A DNA stretch of 64,000 nt from Heliocidaris tuberculata (taxonomy: Eukaryota; Echinodermata; Echinoidea; Camarodonta; Echinometridae): positions 26,589,878-26,653,877 of the forward strand of contig CM046842.1 in the NCBI GenBank assembly GCA_025618425.1, written 5' to 3'. A model generated the notes under the pieces. That model worked only from the letters and a program-made list of their open reading frames with translations. It was not told the origin of the DNA and searched no databases. A program made the translations under genes and the position numbers. This document shows, piece by piece, positions 24,190 to 36,066 of this stretch; position 1 is the first letter of the stretch; every line of letters begins with the position of its first letter.

Positions 24190-25329
24190 ACTGTACTTGA
24201 ACAATTGCAATTTTTATTTTCGTTTTCAGTTTCAGTTTCAGTTTTATTTTCATTTCCAACAGAACAGTGATTTTAACAAGAAATCAAATATACAATTCAA
24301 TATTCAATAACAAAATACATTTTACATGGTTTAAAGTTATAAAATAGAAAGTATACATAGACATCCAGTATAATAGTATTTTTTTTTTAAAGTTAAACCT
24401 GTGGAAATGGAGGGATCCACTGAAAAGCAAAGCTTGTAGTATGTGGATCCCTCGAAATAATGACAAACGTATTTTGTTAAACATGTAAATATATAGACCC
24501 AAAAAACAAAACAACATATATAGATATACATAGATTACCAAAAAGTGGCAGAATAATAATACAATTATAAATCGATAATTTGAGAGCTTGTAACGACACG
24601 TATATAGTATGGTGAACATATAAAGAGAATATAAGACAACATAAATTAAAGCAAGGGAAGAGAAAAATACAAGGATAGTAAATGTTGCTGCATATGTGAA
24701 GAGTAAAGAAAAAGAGAGGAGAGGTGGAGGGAGGAGGAGGAGGAGGAGAGAGAGAGAGAGAGGGAGGGAGAGAGCACACGATGTGCATACTACAGGGGTA
24801 GTGACCATAATTATAGTAAGTTGCATATAGAGCGTAAAGACATGACGGGAAGGATAAATGCATTTTTTAAAAAGGCGAGACATGATTAGACTATGCACTT
24901 ATATTAATTTGTATTGTAAGAAAGTATAAGAAACAATTTCAATTTCCTTTTAAATGAATAAAGTGAGGGGGCAAGTTGAATGTCATTATGAAGAGAGTTC
25001 AAAAATTTGGGGGCTGTATAAATAAACGTGTTTTGAGCTAGAAGGGTTCTCAACAGAGGTAGATGAAAGTCATTACAGCGCCGGGTTGGGTACTTATGAG
25101 AGGATTTATTTTGGGTGAACATATCATCAAAAACGGAAGGAAGTATGTCGTTATTATAAGAATACATAAACTGACCTAACTGGAGAAGATAAAGATCTTT
25201 AATTTTCAATATTTTATTTTCAAAGAAAAGAGGATCCGTATGGGAGCGAAAATGAGAAAGGCAAATGATACGAAGAGCTTTCTTTTGTAATAATAATATT
25301 CTGTTTAAAGGAGAACCTTGAAGAATGGC
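24190..25329 (-). pseudogene. 5'-truncated LINE, C-terminus of reverse transcriptase ORF plus 3' UTR
   Basis: The minus-strand frame 25329-24904 reads LLLQKKALRIICLSHFRSHT, then PLFFENKILKIKDLY, and ends FKRKLKLFLILSYNTN with a stop. This is the typical tail of CR1/jockey-type LINE ORF2 downstream of the catalytic palm. About 700 bp of 3' UTR follows, ending in a TTTCAG/TTTTCATTT-rich tail near 24200. No RT palm, endonuclease or ORF1 is present, as expected from 5' truncation during insertion. Confidence 0.75.
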
Positions 25330-25610
25330 TTATTATACATCAATGGAAAGCTTGTGACCTAAGGAACTCAAATATATGTACATATTATGCTCAAATAAGT
25401 TAATTATAGTGGAAAAACAGACACAATTTTTTATGCGCCATCTAGTGACCAGATATAGCAAAAATCAGTCGTCTTTTCCTTTCCCAAGCCCGTGACGTCA
25501 TCGGTTGTAGCAAGTCCGTGAAACCGGCTAGTGACTATACACAAGATATATACGAAGTCTTCATTTCTACACGACATGTGCAGCAATATCATTGCATTTT
25601 CGCGATAATT
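25330..25610. other. Short spacer
   Basis: No gene recognised. It contains a CGTGACGTCATCGG motif at about 25490, a full CRE-type palindrome. Confidence 0.4.
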
Positions 25611-27092
25611 TTAAAGGTTCCCTTTTATGGAATTACAAAGGAACTTCAATTAGTAGACTTTTCTACTGTGAATCCAGATCTGTCAACCATTTTACCTGAA
25701 TTCCATTCATTAATCTGTAAACTTGAAAATAAAAAATTAATTGGGAACGCCCCTAAAAATTTTGGAAAATCGGTCCAGCGATCGATGACGTCATGTGACG
25801 TCACACTCAGAATGCTTGACTCCTCGCAAGCTGAAAGTGTGTGTGTAGGCTATTGAACTTCGTGTAGATCCTAGCTTCGACTTCGTGCCATTACAGCCCT
25901 TCATTTTAGTTTTTTTTTTAATCTTATATCAACGAACGATAACATCTTCTTCAGACAGAAGAAATAAAAGAGGAATTAGGGGCACGGCCGTATTTGTTTG
26001 AACCAGACATGTCAGATTCTGATTATATGACTGAGACGTCCCTGATTTCAATAACGGAGAAGATATCGACGGGAGACTTGGGAATTATAACTAGTAATTC
26101 CTTTTGATAATTAGATGGCAGATTAAATTCTAATTTACGCATATCCACCAATTATGAATCTTGTTTGCGCTTGCAAAATGCCCCAGTCCTGATGAGGCTG
26201 AGCTGATAGCTGATCGAGGCAGTGAGCTCGACGTGCGCAGGTGTACACGCCGTGCCGTTCGGTCGTTCGCCTGCTGACCCTGCCTGGCCTGGGCTTGGGT
26301 AGGGTTTTACTGGTGCATGGGGTGGTAGCGTTTTATTTCTAGTAAATTCTAACATTGATATTCAGAAAACCCTTAGCTCTCCTGTTACCTTGCATGTTTT
26401 CATTGTGCTGCTATGAATAATAAGTACCGGTAGACTAAGTTAGTGTAGGTACAGTGATAGTTGATCAATCGATATTATGATCAATAGATACCGTAGATCA
26501 AGTTTGATTTTGGAGATGGCATCTTGCTTCAGGGACGGCCTCTTCTTGATGCCAAACGCCGCATGCAGCCCCGTACTATCGAGGAAGTCCTCCGCACAAA
26601 TGTGCTCGGAACACACGGACACTGCGGTCACTCGGCCCCTTCCACTTGACGCGAGTTAGTTTCACTTTTGAGGTCCATTTTCTTCTAATGTTTGGGTCTT
26701 TGAGGAATAAATGTAGACTTACACCCTCCTTTGTGATGTTGCTGCAACCTGCAAAGACACAGCGTTGCGGCATACTTCGATTTAGAGGTGGTTTTCGAGG
26801 TGGTATATAACTGCAAGTTAGTTTGCACGCGTGATATATGCAAGATATTGTAAACAAGCACCGGCGATGTCGGTTTGTGACGTCACACGTCAATCATGCT
26901 CGAAGAACGAGAATTCGGGGTTTAAAAGGGGGCGGAGCTTAGCAGACTCGTTTAGGCCTGAATACGTGGGGAAAATATTATTTCAAAAATATTCAGATAC
27001 ATATTCATTGCAAACGGATGTCATTTTTCAATTTAGATGAGTATCATGTACTAAATAACAAGAATTAGAATTTCATAAAAGGGAACCTTTAA
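25611..27092. mobile_element. TTAA-flanked element carrying a THAP domain (Kolobok/T2-like)
   Basis: The left end TTAA-AGGTTCCCTTTTATG (25611-25629) is repeated inverted at the right end (CATAAAAGGGAACCT-TTAA, ending 27092). TTAA target duplication and TTAAAGG termini are hallmarks of the Kolobok/T2 group, whose autonomous members encode a THAP-domain protein. A minus-strand THAP domain lies inside (26492-26773). At about 1.47 kb there is no room for a transposase and none is seen, so this is a non-autonomous derivative that kept the THAP module. Confidence 0.65.
26492..26773 (-). pseudogene. THAP-type C2CH zinc finger, frameshifted
   Basis: It starts MPQRCVFAGCSN, the CxxxxC half of a THAP zinc finger, followed by the invariant Trp (RRKW). 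The second half, VCSEHICAEDF, supplies the C..H pair but lies in another frame, so one base is out of register near 26625. It could end at a donor-like CG|GTATCT (26492/26491). THAP domains bind DNA and occur both in cellular regulators and in P and Kolobok transposases. Its position between TTAA inverted repeats favours transposon origin. Confidence 0.65.
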
Positions 27093-27590
27093 GGACCAAG
27101 TGTTATACGTTGACTGTGTTCTTATGTTCGATTCTAAGGAACTGTTAGCTGTCTAAATAACGTCAATACATAGCTAGTAGACGAAGTTTTGTAGCATCTT
27201 ATTCTTCGGTCCGTAATCAATCATTTTCTTCGTGCTGCTTTATCACCCTCTTATACATGTACAAGCTTATCTGAACATTGTCAGCGACAGCGCTGTACGA
27301 GTTGGCCGTTATAGTGTGGGCCTGTGGGGGAACTGCGATTACAAAGCCCGATTACATGCTTTTCGAGAAAATTACAGTGTAATCGCTATGTCTTACATCC
27401 AGCGATTACATTCTGCCATCGGAGCGGAGAGTGGGCAGATGACGCAATAAAAATCACGTTTTGGGGGTAAGTTGTAAGTTAATAACGAAATTCAAGTTGA
27501 TGATTTCAATAAAAGATAGTTGAACTTTGATTCAGTATAATTTTTAGTTCAAAAAGGGATGTAGTTTTCTCGAAAAGCATGTAATCGGGC
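27093..27590. other. Spacer with nested inverted repeats beside the LTR
   Basis: 27292-27349 is an inverted, slightly diverged copy of the retrotransposon leader at 28286-28334 (CTGTACGAGTTGGCC / GGCCAACTCGTACAG). Immediately after it, a 26-bp arm (27346-27371) recurs inverted at 27565-27590, just before the LTR starts. No gene is recognised. Confidence 0.6.
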
Positions 27591-28943
27591 TATAGGGTCA
27601 TGCACTTTTCTTGTACATACTTCGTTTGTTTTGACTGCGATGCTAAATTTGTTTCATTGTTACAACGAGTCATCCACCTGCAGTTTTATCTTAACTATGC
27701 GTGATCCACACCATGCCTTTGTTGATAACATTTTCGCGACATTCCTATCGCGTAACTTCTTGGTTCAGGCATGTTAAGTACTTGTTTACGTCTCCTAGTG
27801 ACTTGCAACCAATCCACTCGCAAGTTTGTTTTACGTCAGTGTCAAGCTCCAATCAAAGTTATTTTATGCTAATTTTTCAACAAGTGAAAGGTCAACTTGT
27901 ATCACTTGCAGTTTAGTTTTCTTCACGCGAAGTCGTCTTTTTAGCTAGCAGCAAGTCGCTCGATCTCCTCGTGGATTTATTTGGAAAAGTACCAACTCCA
28001 TTATTTTGTTATATTTCGCAAGTCGCGATGGATTTTATTTTGTCAACGGGAAATGTGCAATAACTGAGCGTTTCTACAAACACTTAGCGAACGTTCGCGA
28101 TAACCACCAGCTTCGGTTTCGCTTCGCTATCACCACGCTGGAGTCGTCCGCGTCCTCGTGTTAGCTTTGTGTTCTACTTTCCAACTATCTCCGTTTCAGC
28201 TTGTGCTCTCCGCTCCTTCTTCATCTCTTCCCTAATTATTGTGGTGAGTAGGAAATATACAGAGCCTATTCAATCTTTTCCTACAGGGCTTTGTAATCGC
28301 AGTTCCCCCACGCTATACCGGCCAACTCGTACAGCTGTGTATAGTTAGACCAAACACAGTACTAATACTAAAGTTACTAGTTAGTGACACTAAATAACCT
28401 GAAACTAAGTCATAACCTACAAATTGGCATACTGTCCAACTTTCTATAAAGTACATGTAACATGAAAGTTATAGCTAAAAGAAGCCCTTGGTGTGTATTA
28501 TAAAACCTATATGAGCACATTCCATTTGTACACAGAAATTTGCTAGATGATTTTGGATTTTCTTTTTTGTTCCTTACTGTTGACTGCTTATCAGTTTTCT
28601 TCGTTTTCTTGTTTTTTTTTCACTTCATAAGACTTGGGGGGGGGGCATAGATGATTATGGGTATCTTTAATTAGTGTTGTTTGTTGCCTCTTCTTACAGA
28701 CTGTATGATCATTGCTCAATCTGGTCTACCAAATAAAGTTCTACCATCTCAACTATGCCACTGAGCGAGAGCAAAGAGTGATACTTATTTATTTGCCATA
28801 GTATTTGTAGGGTTCTGCTTTGAATTCTTGTGCCCTCCTGTTATGAACATGCTCAAAATATTGATTTCAGAGCATAAAATTCTTGTCTACCATGATATGA
28901 ATCTCGACAGCTTCATTCCTACCCAATTTGTGAGCTCATTCAA
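27591..28943 (+). repeat. 5' LTR, leader and gag start (block repeated downstream)
   Basis: The block starts TATAGGGTCATG. The LTR proper probably ends before about 28240, but I cannot fix the boundary because the downstream copy continues through the leader. A donor-like GTG|GTGAGT at 28240 and pyrimidine-rich acceptor-like sites ending at 28285 and 28699 suggest the leader could be spliced. No clear tRNA primer-binding site is assigned. Confidence 0.6.
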
Positions 28944-29733
28944 CCCAGCATTGTGGTTTGCTCAGATAGAGGCGCAATTTCTTACGCGGGGAATAACTAC
29001 TCAAGACACAAAGTTCAGCTATGTTGTGAGTTCGCTACAGCCAGAAATAGCACAGGAAGTTCGTGACTTTATCATTTCGCCACCAACTACGGATAAGTAT
29101 CCCAAGCTGAAGTCCGAACTGATCAAAAGGACTAGCGCATCTGAGCAGAAACGCCTTCATCAGTTATTGATTTCAGAAGAACTTGGAGATCGTAAGCCAT
29201 CACAGCTTTTGAGGAAAATGCGCTTACTACTTGGTGAATCTAGATTGGAAGATAACATTCTAAAACAGTTGTTTTTACAGCGACTACCAAGCAATGTGAA
29301 GGCTATCCTCGCTTCAACACTCGACACGGTCTCACTGGAACAGTTGGCAGAACTTGCAGATAAGATCATCGAGGTAGCTACTCCTTCCATCGGTCACTTG
29401 ACCAGCGCAGAGCCCTCGTTAGCCACCCCGGCAGCTTCGGAAGTAAGTCACCCTTCGGCTAGTGCACGTGTAGGCGATGACGTCCAACGTTTGTCTGTAC
29501 AAGTAGCCCAGCTGACCGCTCAAGTTCAAGCACTTACCTGCAACCTGGAACGTGGGCGTAAGCCTAGCAGGGACTCAAGACGACCTCAGAGTCGAAGTCG
29601 TAGTCGCAATCGAGATGGGAAGGCACGCACAGTACAAACGCATGCCAGTCCCGAATGTTGGTACCATTGGCGTTTTGGAGACAAAGCGAAGCATTGCACA
29701 TCACCATGCTCCCATCAGAAGCAGGAAAACTAG
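28828..29733 (+). CDS. gag: Gag polyprotein of Ty3/gypsy element
   Basis: The 301-codon frame contains [27 protein letters not shown] and [14 protein letters not shown], the conserved capsid-region signatures of animal Ty3/gypsy Gag. The C-terminus is Arg/Ser-rich ([10 protein letters not shown]) and ends in a CHCC zinc motif ([18 protein letters not shown]). The frame is open throughout. It overlaps pol by 79 bp in the -1 frame, so Pol would be made by -1 frameshifting. The true start may be the internal Met (MNLDSFIP) rather than the first ATG. Confidence 0.9.
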   Translation: MCPPVMNMLKILISEHKILVYHDMNLDSFIPTQFVSSFNPALWFAQIEAQFLTRGITTQDTKFSYVVSSLQPEIAQEVRDFIISPPTTDKYPKLKSELIKRTSASEQKRLHQLLISEELGDRKPSQLLRKMRLLLGESRLEDNILKQLFLQRLPSNVKAILASTLDTVSLEQLAELADKIIEVATPSIGHLTSAEPSLATPAASEVSHPSASARVGDDVQRLSVQVAQLTAQVQALTCNLERGRKPSRDSRRPQSRSRSRNRDGKARTVQTHASPECWYHWRFGDKAKHCTSPCSHQKQEN

Positions 29734-32700
29734 TTGGCCAGGACCTGCCGACGACAAGTAACCCTGGCAAGTTGAATACTAGTCGTCCTATCTCTACTAC
29801 TCGTAAGGAAAGTCAGCTGTTTTATGTAACTGATAAACTCACTGGCACGCGATTCCTTATAGATACTGGAGCTGAGGTGAGCATTATTCCACCAACTTTA
29901 GCCGACAAGCGTCGCCGCTCTAACGCTAGGGTTTCACTACAAGCAGTCAACGAGTCATTGATTACTACTTTTGGAGAGCGTTCACTGACTTTGGATATTG
30001 GTCTACGAAGAACTTTTCGTTGGATTTTTGTCGTTGCCGACCTACACACACCCATCATCGGGGCAGACTTCCTGACAGAGTTTGGTTTGTTGGTAGACTT
30101 GAAACACAGTAAACTGATAGATTCTACCACAAATCTCGTTGTCAATGGAATTTCCACCAATGCCAGCTCACATTACATCCGTCCGATGATTTCACGGCTC
30201 AACGATAGTTCTCGATTTGACACACTTCTTAAGGAATATCCAGAGATAACACGGCCTGTCTACAACGAGAGCGATGTGAAGCACACAACGACACATCATA
30301 TTCTCACTCGTGGACCACCGGTTACCGCTCGCCCTCGCCGTCTAGATGCTGATCGTTTGAGAATAGCTCGGGCAGAATTTGAACACATGCAAGAGCTCGG
30401 GATTGTCAGACCATCAAGTAGCAATTGGGCATCACCCCTGCACATGGTGCCTAAGAAGACTGCAGGCGACTGGCGACCATGTGGCGATTATCGCTCCTTG
30501 AACGCTTCAACTATCCCAGACAGATATCCCATTCCACACATTCAGGATTTTGCTGTATCCCTCCAAGGCAAGAAAGTCTTTTCTAAGTTGGATTTGGTTA
30601 GGGCATACCATCAAATACCTGTGGAACCTGGAGATATTCATAAGACTGCCATCTCTACACCATTTGGTTTATACGAGTTCGTGCGGATGCCGTTTGGTTT
30701 AAGAAACGCTGCACAGACATTTCAGAGATTTATTGATGAAGCGCTCAGAGACCTGCCTTTCGTCTATGCATATATCGACGATTTGCTTGTTAGCAGTGCC
30801 ACCATTGACGAGCACGAGCATCATCTTCGCCAGCTCTTCGGCCGCCTTTCTCAATATGGCATCGTGATAAACCCGGCCAAGTGTGTGTTTGGTGTATCTT
30901 CACTGACTTTCTTAGGACATGTCGTGGATGAGAGCGGTTTACGTCCACTACCCGAACGAGTAGAAGCGATCCAGAATCTATCTCCACCCACTTCGCTACG
31001 CAAGCTACGCGAACTGCTTGGATTGATCAACTTTTATCGCAGATTTATTCCGCGATGTGCCGACATTCTTCAGCCACTAACTGATCTCCTAGCTGGCAAG
31101 AAGAAGAAGAATCAGCCAATCAACTTCACTGATACCGAACTGACAGCTTTCAATGAGATCAAGTCTGCATTATCTCGTGCAACCCTCCTCACGCATCCAC
31201 ACACAGACGTTCCACTGTGTTTACACACTGATGCATCAGATGTCGGTGTTGGTGCGGTACTTCAACAGTTCATAGATGGTGAGTGGAAACCCATTTCTTT
31301 CTTCTCCAAGAGACTTCGCGGTGCTGAAACGAGATATAGTACTTTCGGAAGGGAATTACTAGCCATATATCTCGCTCTTCATTATTTCCGTCACTTTCTG
31401 GAAGGAAGACAATTTCATGTGTATACGGATCACAAGCCACTCGTGTATGCCTTCCGATCCAAGCCAGACCGCCACTCACCGAGGGAAGTTCGTCATCTGG
31501 ACTTTATTTCTCAATTTACCACAGACTTGCGTCACGTTAGTGGTAAAGAGAACACTGTAGCAGACGCCCTATCTCGCCCTCAGGTGGACTCTCTACACAC
31601 AGTCCCATCAATCGACTTTGCTGAGATGGCTAAAGCTCAAGAGGACGATTCTGAACTACAAGAACTGTGTAAGGAGAATTCTTCTTTTCAGTCTGCCGAA
31701 GTCCCTCTACCTTCATCTGAGGGCACAATCATTTGTGACATGTCTACAGGCAAGCCACGTCCTTACGTTCCTCGACATTTTCGTCGGCCTGTTTTCAACA
31801 CTTTGCACAACTTATCACATCCTGGTATACGTGCTTCGCAACATCTCGTGACTCAACGTTTCTTCTGGCCTGGTATGAATCGCGATGTACGACAATGGAG
31901 TAGGTCATGTTTACCATGTCAACGTTCGAAAGTTCATCGACACAATATCACTCCGTTGGGAACTTTTTCAACCCCAGACGCACGGTTTGATCACGTGCAT
32001 ATTGACATTGTTGGACCTCTACCGCCCTCTGAAGGTCACACCTATCTTTTAACTGTCATTGATCGCTTTACACACTGGCCAGAGGCTATACCTATAGCGG
32101 ACATATCTGCCAACACTGTTGCCAAAGCGTTTGTTTCGAGATGGATTTCTATCTTTGGCGCACCATCCATTATCACAACGGATCGCGGACGCCAATTTGA
32201 AAGTGCGTTATTTCAATCGTTAGGACGATTACTAGGTAGTAAACGCACTAGAACTACAGCCTATCATCCAGCCTCCAATGGACTTGTGGAACGTTTCCAT
32301 AGGCAACTTAAAGCTGCTCTCAAATCAAATGACAATCCCAATTCCTGGACAATCTCCCTACCGTTAGTTCTGTTAGGCATTCGAACTGCAATCAAGGCAG
32401 ACTTACAATGTACTACTGCAGAATTGGTATTTGGCACTACTCTACGATTGCCAGGTGAGTTCGTAGCACCCATCGCGGATGACGCCGATCTTGACCCCAG
32501 CAGTTATGTGGACAAATTACGGCGACTGATGAGAGAGCTACGACCAACCCCGACGAGAGCTCAGCGGCAACGTTCAACTTACATGCAGACAGATCTGACG
32601 ACATGCACACATGTTTTCGTACGGGACGACACTGTCAGAGCTCCCCTACAAGCGCCATACAAAGGACCATTTTTGGTCATTGAACGACAGGACAAGTATT

Positions 32701-32933
32701 TTGTATTGGACGTTAAAGGAAAACGCGATACTGTGAGCGTAGATCGCCTGAAAGTAGCCTACCTCGATACTTCTGTAAATACCCCACCCGCCATTCCACC
32801 CGGCAGATCTACGACGCATACACCAGAGTCTCCAGCGTGTACACAGCAGCCACAAACTGAACCCCGGAGAACTCGCTCAGGTAGGCAAGTACACTGGCCT
32901 GCCCGTTATGTACAGATGTTCATGCCCGGTTGA
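29655..32933 (+). CDS. pol: Pol polyprotein (protease, RT, RNase H, integrase)
   Basis: The frame is 1092 codons and intact. The order is aspartic protease with [14 protein letters not shown] (residues about 68-82); reverse transcriptase with [26 protein letters not shown] and the catalytic YIDD; RNase H with [13 protein letters not shown] and VYTDHKPL; integrase with an HHCC zinc domain (HNLSHPGI...CLPCQRSK) and a DDE core ([27 protein letters not shown]). This order, integrase after RNase H, defines Ty3/gypsy. The ORF lies in the -1 frame relative to gag. No env frame follows. All the catalytic motifs I can identify are present, so the element may still be mobile or have been so recently. 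Confidence 0.95.
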   Translation: MLVPLAFWRQSEALHITMLPSEAGKLVGQDLPTTSNPGKLNTSRPISTTRKESQLFYVTDKLTGTRFLIDTGAEVSIIPPTLADKRRRSNARVSLQAVNESLITTFGERSLTLDIGLRRTFRWIFVVADLHTPIIGADFLTEFGLLVDLKHSKLIDSTTNLVVNGISTNASSHYIRPMISRLNDSSRFDTLLKEYPEITRPVYNESDVKHTTTHHILTRGPPVTARPRRLDADRLRIARAEFEHMQELGIVRPSSSNWASPLHMVPKKTAGDWRPCGDYRSLNASTIPDRYPIPHIQDFAVSLQGKKVFSKLDLVRAYHQIPVEPGDIHKTAISTPFGLYEFVRMPFGLRNAAQTFQRFIDEALRDLPFVYAYIDDLLVSSATIDEHEHHLRQLFGRLSQYGIVINPAKCVFGVSSLTFLGHVVDESGLRPLPERVEAIQNLSPPTSLRKLRELLGLINFYRRFIPRCADILQPLTDLLAGKKKKNQPINFTDTELTAFNEIKSALSRATLLTHPHTDVPLCLHTDASDVGVGAVLQQFIDGEWKPISFFSKRLRGAETRYSTFGRELLAIYLALHYFRHFLEGRQFHVYTDHKPLVYAFRSKPDRHSPREVRHLDFISQFTTDLRHVSGKENTVADALSRPQVDSLHTVPSIDFAEMAKAQEDDSELQELCKENSSFQSAEVPLPSSEGTIICDMSTGKPRPYVPRHFRRPVFNTLHNLSHPGIRASQHLVTQRFFWPGMNRDVRQWSRSCLPCQRSKVHRHNITPLGTFSTPDARFDHVHIDIVGPLPPSEGHTYLLTVIDRFTHWPEAIPIADISANTVAKAFVSRWISIFGAPSIITTDRGRQFESALFQSLGRLLGSKRTRTTAYHPASNGLVERFHRQLKAALKSNDNPNSWTISLPLVLLGIRTAIKADLQCTTAELVFGTTLRLPGEFVAPIADDADLDPSSYVDKLRRLMRELRPTPTRAQRQRSTYMQTDLTTCTHVFVRDDTVRAPLQAPYKGPFLVIERQDKYFVLDVKGKRDTVSVDRLKVAYLDTSVNTPPAIPPGRSTTHTPESPACTQQPQTEPRRTRSGRQVHWPARYVQMFMPG

Positions 32934-33006
32934 AGGAGCTACAGTTGTGTTTACGTTCATGTTTTCGTCTTTTTCTTCGATCGCAGCAGTTCCTCTACAG
33001 CGATCT

Positions 33007-33015
33007 GGAGGGGGA
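33007..33015 (+). promoter_or_regulatory. Polypurine tract before 3' LTR
   Basis: GGAGGGGGA lies directly upstream of the point where the repeated LTR block begins (33019). Plus-strand DNA synthesis of LTR elements primes at such a tract. Confidence 0.7.
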
Positions 33016-33018
33016 TTA

Positions 33019-35787
33019 TATAGGGTCATGCACTTTTCTTGTACATACTTCGTTTGTTTTGACTGCGATGCTAAATTTGTTTCATTGTTACAACGAGTCA
33101 TCCACCTGCAGTTTTATCTTAACTATGCGTAATCCACACCATGCCTTTGTTGATAACATTTTCGCGACATTCCTATCGCGTAACTTCTTGGTTCAGGCAT
33201 GTTAAGTACTTGTTTACGTCTCCTAGTGACTTGCAACCAATCCACTCGCAAGTTTGTTTTACGTCAGTGTCAAGCTCCAATCAAAGTTATTTTATGCTAA
33301 TTTTTCAACAAGTGAAAGGTCAACTTGTATCACTTGCAGTTTAGTTTTCTTCACGCGAAGTCGTCTTTTTAGCTAGCAGCAAGTCGCTCGATCTCCTCGT
33401 GGATTTATTTGGAAAAGTACCAACTCCATTATTTTGTTATATTTCGCAAGTCGCGATGGATTTTATTTTGTCAACGGGAAATGTGCAATAACTGAGCGTT
33501 TCTACAAACACTTAGCGAACGTTCGCGATAACCACCAGCTTCGGTTTCGCTTCGCTATCACCACGCTGGAGTCGTCCGCGTCCTCGTGTTAGCTTTGTGT
33601 TCTACTTTCCAACTATCTCCGTTTCAGCTTGTGCTCCCCGCTCCTTCTAGAGGCAGTGTACATGACCACACACAAGTAATTTTTCAGTTTAGGGGGTAGG
33701 CCAAATGAGTGGGCCACATATCAAGCTAAATAAATTCGAAAATAATATGTTCATATTTCAGTTCATATTTCACGAACTGGCATTGACAAAGAGGAAAAAA
33801 GAAGGTGTATCCACACAGATGATGCACTGCAGCCAACAAGTTTGATGCTTCTTTGGGGGATATACCGGCGACATGGAAATAATATATCCCGGCGGAGACA
33901 GGTTTTGCACTCCAGCAGGTACCTCCACAAAAAAGAAGTCAGTATTAAGGAGGAACAATGAATTCAGCTATAAACATTTAATCTCTCATTCATTCGATTT
34001 CTCACCGCAAATATATACATTATATTTGATGAAAGCCTCCATGATGTTATGTTTGTTTTACCAGCTTTGCAAGATTATGTTGTCTTTCGGACTTCGAAGC
34101 CTGGAGAACTTTAAGCACAATTTATTAAATTTATTTATTGCTATTTGTATTCATAAATAACAGGAAAATACACTAAGTATTATTAGAACTGAATTTCACT
34201 GCAAAGCTTTATAACAAATGTATTGCATATATTTGTAAAACAAGCGCATTTCATAAATTTACACGGTTTTACAGCAGACGTCTGGACGTGAGACTATGTT
34301 CCTTATGAAGAAAGTTGACTTATCGTTGGTCAATTCCTTTCGTTCGAAGTTTATTTTAACATGGAATTTCCCACTGTATTCGTTTTTTGAGCTACTTTCT
34401 CAAAATTATTTGTATAAATGATCAAAACAATCATAATTTCGTATTTTCCGTAGCTCAGCCAGGAACGATGACCTTGTCTCTCTATGAGGAGGAATTAACG
34501 GTCTCCAGGCATAGTTGTTTGCCCAGACCTGTTATAATTCCCATCAGTTGGGACAAGCAGTGGATAGTGATATTCAATCTCAAATATAGAAGCATGTTTC
34601 ATTAATATGTGGTATTGATACATAATACATTTTATATTGATGGAATAATGAGTGCTGCTTAATGAAATGAGAGAATGGAGTAAACTATAATGTGCAACGG
34701 GTATGAATACATAAACTAGTTTACGAGCCAACCACGGACAGAACGTCCTTCCTCCCGTCATAATAATGGGGTTCGTATCAAGACCGTTTCCAGAGGTTTG
34801 GCAATGGTTTATGACCGTAATAAAAACATTAATCCAAATTTAAGATAAATGACCTTCGCCATAGACTCACATGCTGTACAGAGAATATTAAAAATGTTTT
34901 GTTTTTTCCTGGATTACGTCTTTTCACAAATACTTAATCAGATTACTTTGAGAGAAAATGTCCAAGGAATAAACAAGTGGCAAATGAGACCTGTCGAAAC
35001 AATTATGAGACAAAGAAGAGAAAGTATTGAGAGAGAATGGCCGGGCAGTTCATAGTGGATCTTCATCTCTTCCCTAATTATTGTGGTGAGTAGGAAATAT
35101 ACAGAGCCTATTCAATCTTTTCCTACAGGGCTTTGTAATCGCAGTTCCCCCACGCTATACCGGCCAACTCGTACAGCTGTGTATAGTTAGACCAAACACA
35201 GTACTAATACTAAAGTTACTAGTTAGTGACACTAAATAACCTGAAACTAAGCCATAACCTACAAATTGGCATACTGTCCAACTTTCTATAAAGTACATGT
35301 AACATGAAAGTTATAGCTAAAAGAAGCCCTTGGTGTGTATTATAAAACCTATATGAGCACATTCCATTTGTACACAGAAATTTGCTAGATGATTTTGGAT
35401 TTTCTTTTTTGTTCCTTACTGTTGACTGCTTATCAGTTTTCGTCGTTTTCTTGTTTTTTTTTCACTTCATAAGAAGACTTGGGGGGGGGCATAAATGATT
35501 ATGGGTATCTTTAATTAGTGTTGTTTGTTGCCTCTTCTTACAGACTGTATGATCATTGCTCAATCTGGTCTACCAAATAAAGTTCTACCATCTCAACTAT
35601 GCCACTGAGCGAGAGCAAAGAGTGATACTTATTTATTTGCCATAGTATTTGTAGGGTTCTGCTTTGAATTCTTGTGCCCTCCTGTTATGAACATGCTCAA
35701 AATATTGATTTCAGAGCATAAAATTCTTGTCTACCATGATATGAATCTCGACAGCTTCATTCCTACCCAATTTGTGAGCTCATTCAA
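33019..35787 (+). repeat. Second LTR/leader block, interrupted
   Basis: 33019-33648 matches 27591-28220 base for base in length. 35061-35787 matches 28219-28943 and ends inside the gag N-terminus (codons for TQFVSSF). CT is present on both sides of the interruption. Confidence 0.85.
33649..35060. other. 1.4-kb insertion in the second LTR
   Basis: The insertion starts AGAGGCAGTGTACATG and ends CAGTTCATAGTGGAT. It has no inverted ends, poly(A) tail or recognised coding domain. The duplicated flank is only CT. A pyrimidine-rich acceptor-like site (about 34453) precedes a short open stretch, AQPGTMTLSLYEEELTVS, that could be a captured exon; I do not recognise it. Confidence 0.45.
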
Positions 35788-36066
35788 GTACCGGCGACAG
35801 TGTAGAAAGAGCATTGGCAACACCTTACCTTGACACTTTTGACCTTGCACATCTAGGCCGACTTTTTTTTTTCTTACTCCAGCTCCCTTGGGTGCCGGGT
35901 GGGGGTATGTCTCATTAAGGCCTGTACATCATCTGTGTCAACAAAAATTTTACAAAGGATTCAGCCAAAAAGAAAGAAAAAAAAATCTAATTCAAATATT
36001 CATAGATTGTAATTTGTGTCATTAATTCCCTTTCTTTGTGTGACAAGGTCAAGGCTATGAGTTGAT

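Larger units (their letters stand above)
27591..35787 (+). mobile_element. Ty3/gypsy LTR retrotransposon with a partial second unit
   Basis: The order is LTR plus leader (27591-28943), gag, pol, polypurine tract, then a second LTR plus leader (33019-33648 and 35061-35787) split by a 1.4-kb insertion. The two LTR/leader blocks differ by only about five substitutions and small indels that I noticed in 1.35 kb, so the element is young. The second block runs past the LTR into the first codons of gag, so this is not a simple LTR-internal-LTR unit; a tandem element truncated inside gag is the simplest explanation. The Gag zinc motif C-x2-H-x9-C-x3-C resembles the CsRn1 lineage of Ty3/gypsy. Confidence 0.85.

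Noticed and set aside
25518..25856. 112-codon plus-strand ORF
   Set aside because: No recognised domain, and it crosses the left end of the TTAA element, so it is unlikely to be a gene.
27591..28943. Whole 1.35-kb block as the LTR
   Set aside because: It ends inside the conserved Gag coding region with no primer-binding site after it, so a tandem or partial second element is more likely. Not fully excluded.
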